A DNA stretch of 5,039 nt from Syntrophomonadaceae bacterium (lineage in GTDB: Bacteria > Bacillota > Dethiobacteria > DTU022): the NCBI GenBank assembly GCA_007119335.1, contig SKPU01000189.1, positions 1-5,039 of the forward strand, given 5' to 3'. Under the pieces are notes generated by a model. That model searched no databases, was not told the origin of the DNA, and was given only the letters and a program-made list of their open reading frames with translations. Positions 4,636 to 5,039 of the stretch are shown in pieces. A program made the position numbers and the translations under genes. Every line of letters begins with the position of its first letter. The first letter of the stretch is position 1.

Positions 4636-5039
4636 ATGGCATGGAAGGACCAAATTGATAGAATAAAAATATTTATGACTACCCAGTTATCTTCATTTCT
4701 TGCAATTATGAAGAGGCGTATTCATTTGCCATCCCGGCGAATCATATCTAAAAAGGGTATGCCTGTGGTTGCATTTATGCTCGCCTCAATGATGATCTTA
4801 GTTCCACTGACGGCGCTGGCTACGGATAATGACAATGGTGATGTAAAAGAGGGTGAAGGTGAAATTAGTACCGATAATGGAGAAGTTTATTTTACAGATG
4901 ATGAAGACGAGAATGGTGAGGATGAAGGTACAGAAGATGACAATGGCGAAGAAGAGGAAACATCCGGTGATGATGCAGAAGATGAAGACGAGAACGGAAT
5001 AGATGATGAGAATGGTGAGGATGAAGGTACAGAAGATGA
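4636..5039 (+). CDS. Exported Asp/Glu-rich repeat protein, 3' end outside the window
   Basis: The frame is open from 4636 to the window edge (134 full codons, last codon cut). It begins with a 43-residue basic N-terminal extension and a hydrophobic segment (about 44-61, VVAFMLASMMILVPLTA) with a likely signal peptidase site TALA|T after residue 62. The rest is almost only D, E, G, N and T, with the block DENGEDEGTED occurring twice. ATG 4636 is preferred; the adjacent in-frame TTG 4633 is also possible. GGGAGGT (4618-4624) is the SD, 8 to 11 bases upstream. No domain is recognised. Such strongly acidic tracts are common in secreted, cation-binding or linker regions of surface proteins; an adhesin or matrix role is inferred from this and from the c-di-GMP-II riboswitch before it. 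Functional domains may lie beyond the edge. Confidence 0.85.
   Translation, partial: MAWKDQIDRIKIFMTTQLSSFLAIMKRRIHLPSRRIISKKGMPVVAFMLASMMILVPLTALATDNDNGDVKEGEGEISTDNGEVYFTDDEDENGEDEGTEDDNGEEEETSGDDAEDEDENGIDDENGEDEGTED
4909..5039 (+). repeat. Two 32-bp direct repeats inside the acidic coding region
   Basis: The 32 bases at 4909-4940 recur without change at 5008-5039, an offset of 99 bases (33 codons), so the frame is kept. A further 14-base identity, GATGAAGACGAGAA, links 4900-4913 with 4981-4994. The second 32-base copy ends exactly at the window edge, so the true identity may extend further. Perfect identity at the DNA level, including third codon positions, points to recent duplication or ongoing copy-number change. 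Confidence 0.85.

Overview
The window most resembles an anaerobic, Clostridia-type member of the Bacillota. The reasons are strong GGAGG-type Shine-Dalgarno (SD) sequences, two TTG starts, moderate GC with AT-rich spacers, and cyclic-di-GMP riboswitches controlling exported proteins. No species can be named from this stretch. Every supported gene is on the + strand.

Left part (1-1248): the end of an ATP synthase operon. The window opens inside the alpha subunit gene (atpA), whose frame is already open at base 3, and continues four bases later into a gamma subunit gene (atpG). No beta or epsilon gene follows. An operon ending in alpha-gamma, with this gamma sequence, fits the N-ATPase type (a Na+-translocating F-type ATPase in known cases) rather than the standard atpBEFHAGDC order.

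Middle part (1457-2770): a lone class III pyridoxal-phosphate aminotransferase, closest by motif memory to taurine:pyruvate / taurine:2-oxoglutarate transaminases. It has AT-rich spacers on both sides and no clear partner gene.

Right part (2771-5039) is the most interesting. A class I cyclic-di-GMP (GEMM-I) riboswitch at about 2930-3032 precedes an exported glucosaminidase, a peptidoglycan-cutting enzyme. About 1.5 kb further on, a class II cyclic-di-GMP riboswitch at about 4492-4600 precedes an exported, extremely Asp/Glu-rich repeat protein that runs off the right edge. The two aptamers have unrelated folds but sense the same second messenger. Base-pairing read by eye suggests opposite outputs. 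In the first, ligand binding frees a strand so that a hairpin can bury the SD (predicted OFF). In the second, the 3' strand of the aptamer's P1 stem is itself an anti-SD, so ligand binding would expose the SD (predicted ON). A rise in c-di-GMP would then lower a wall hydrolase and raise a surface or matrix protein, like the OFF class I / ON class II split known in Clostridioides difficile. The switch directions are inferences from pairing and are not measured.
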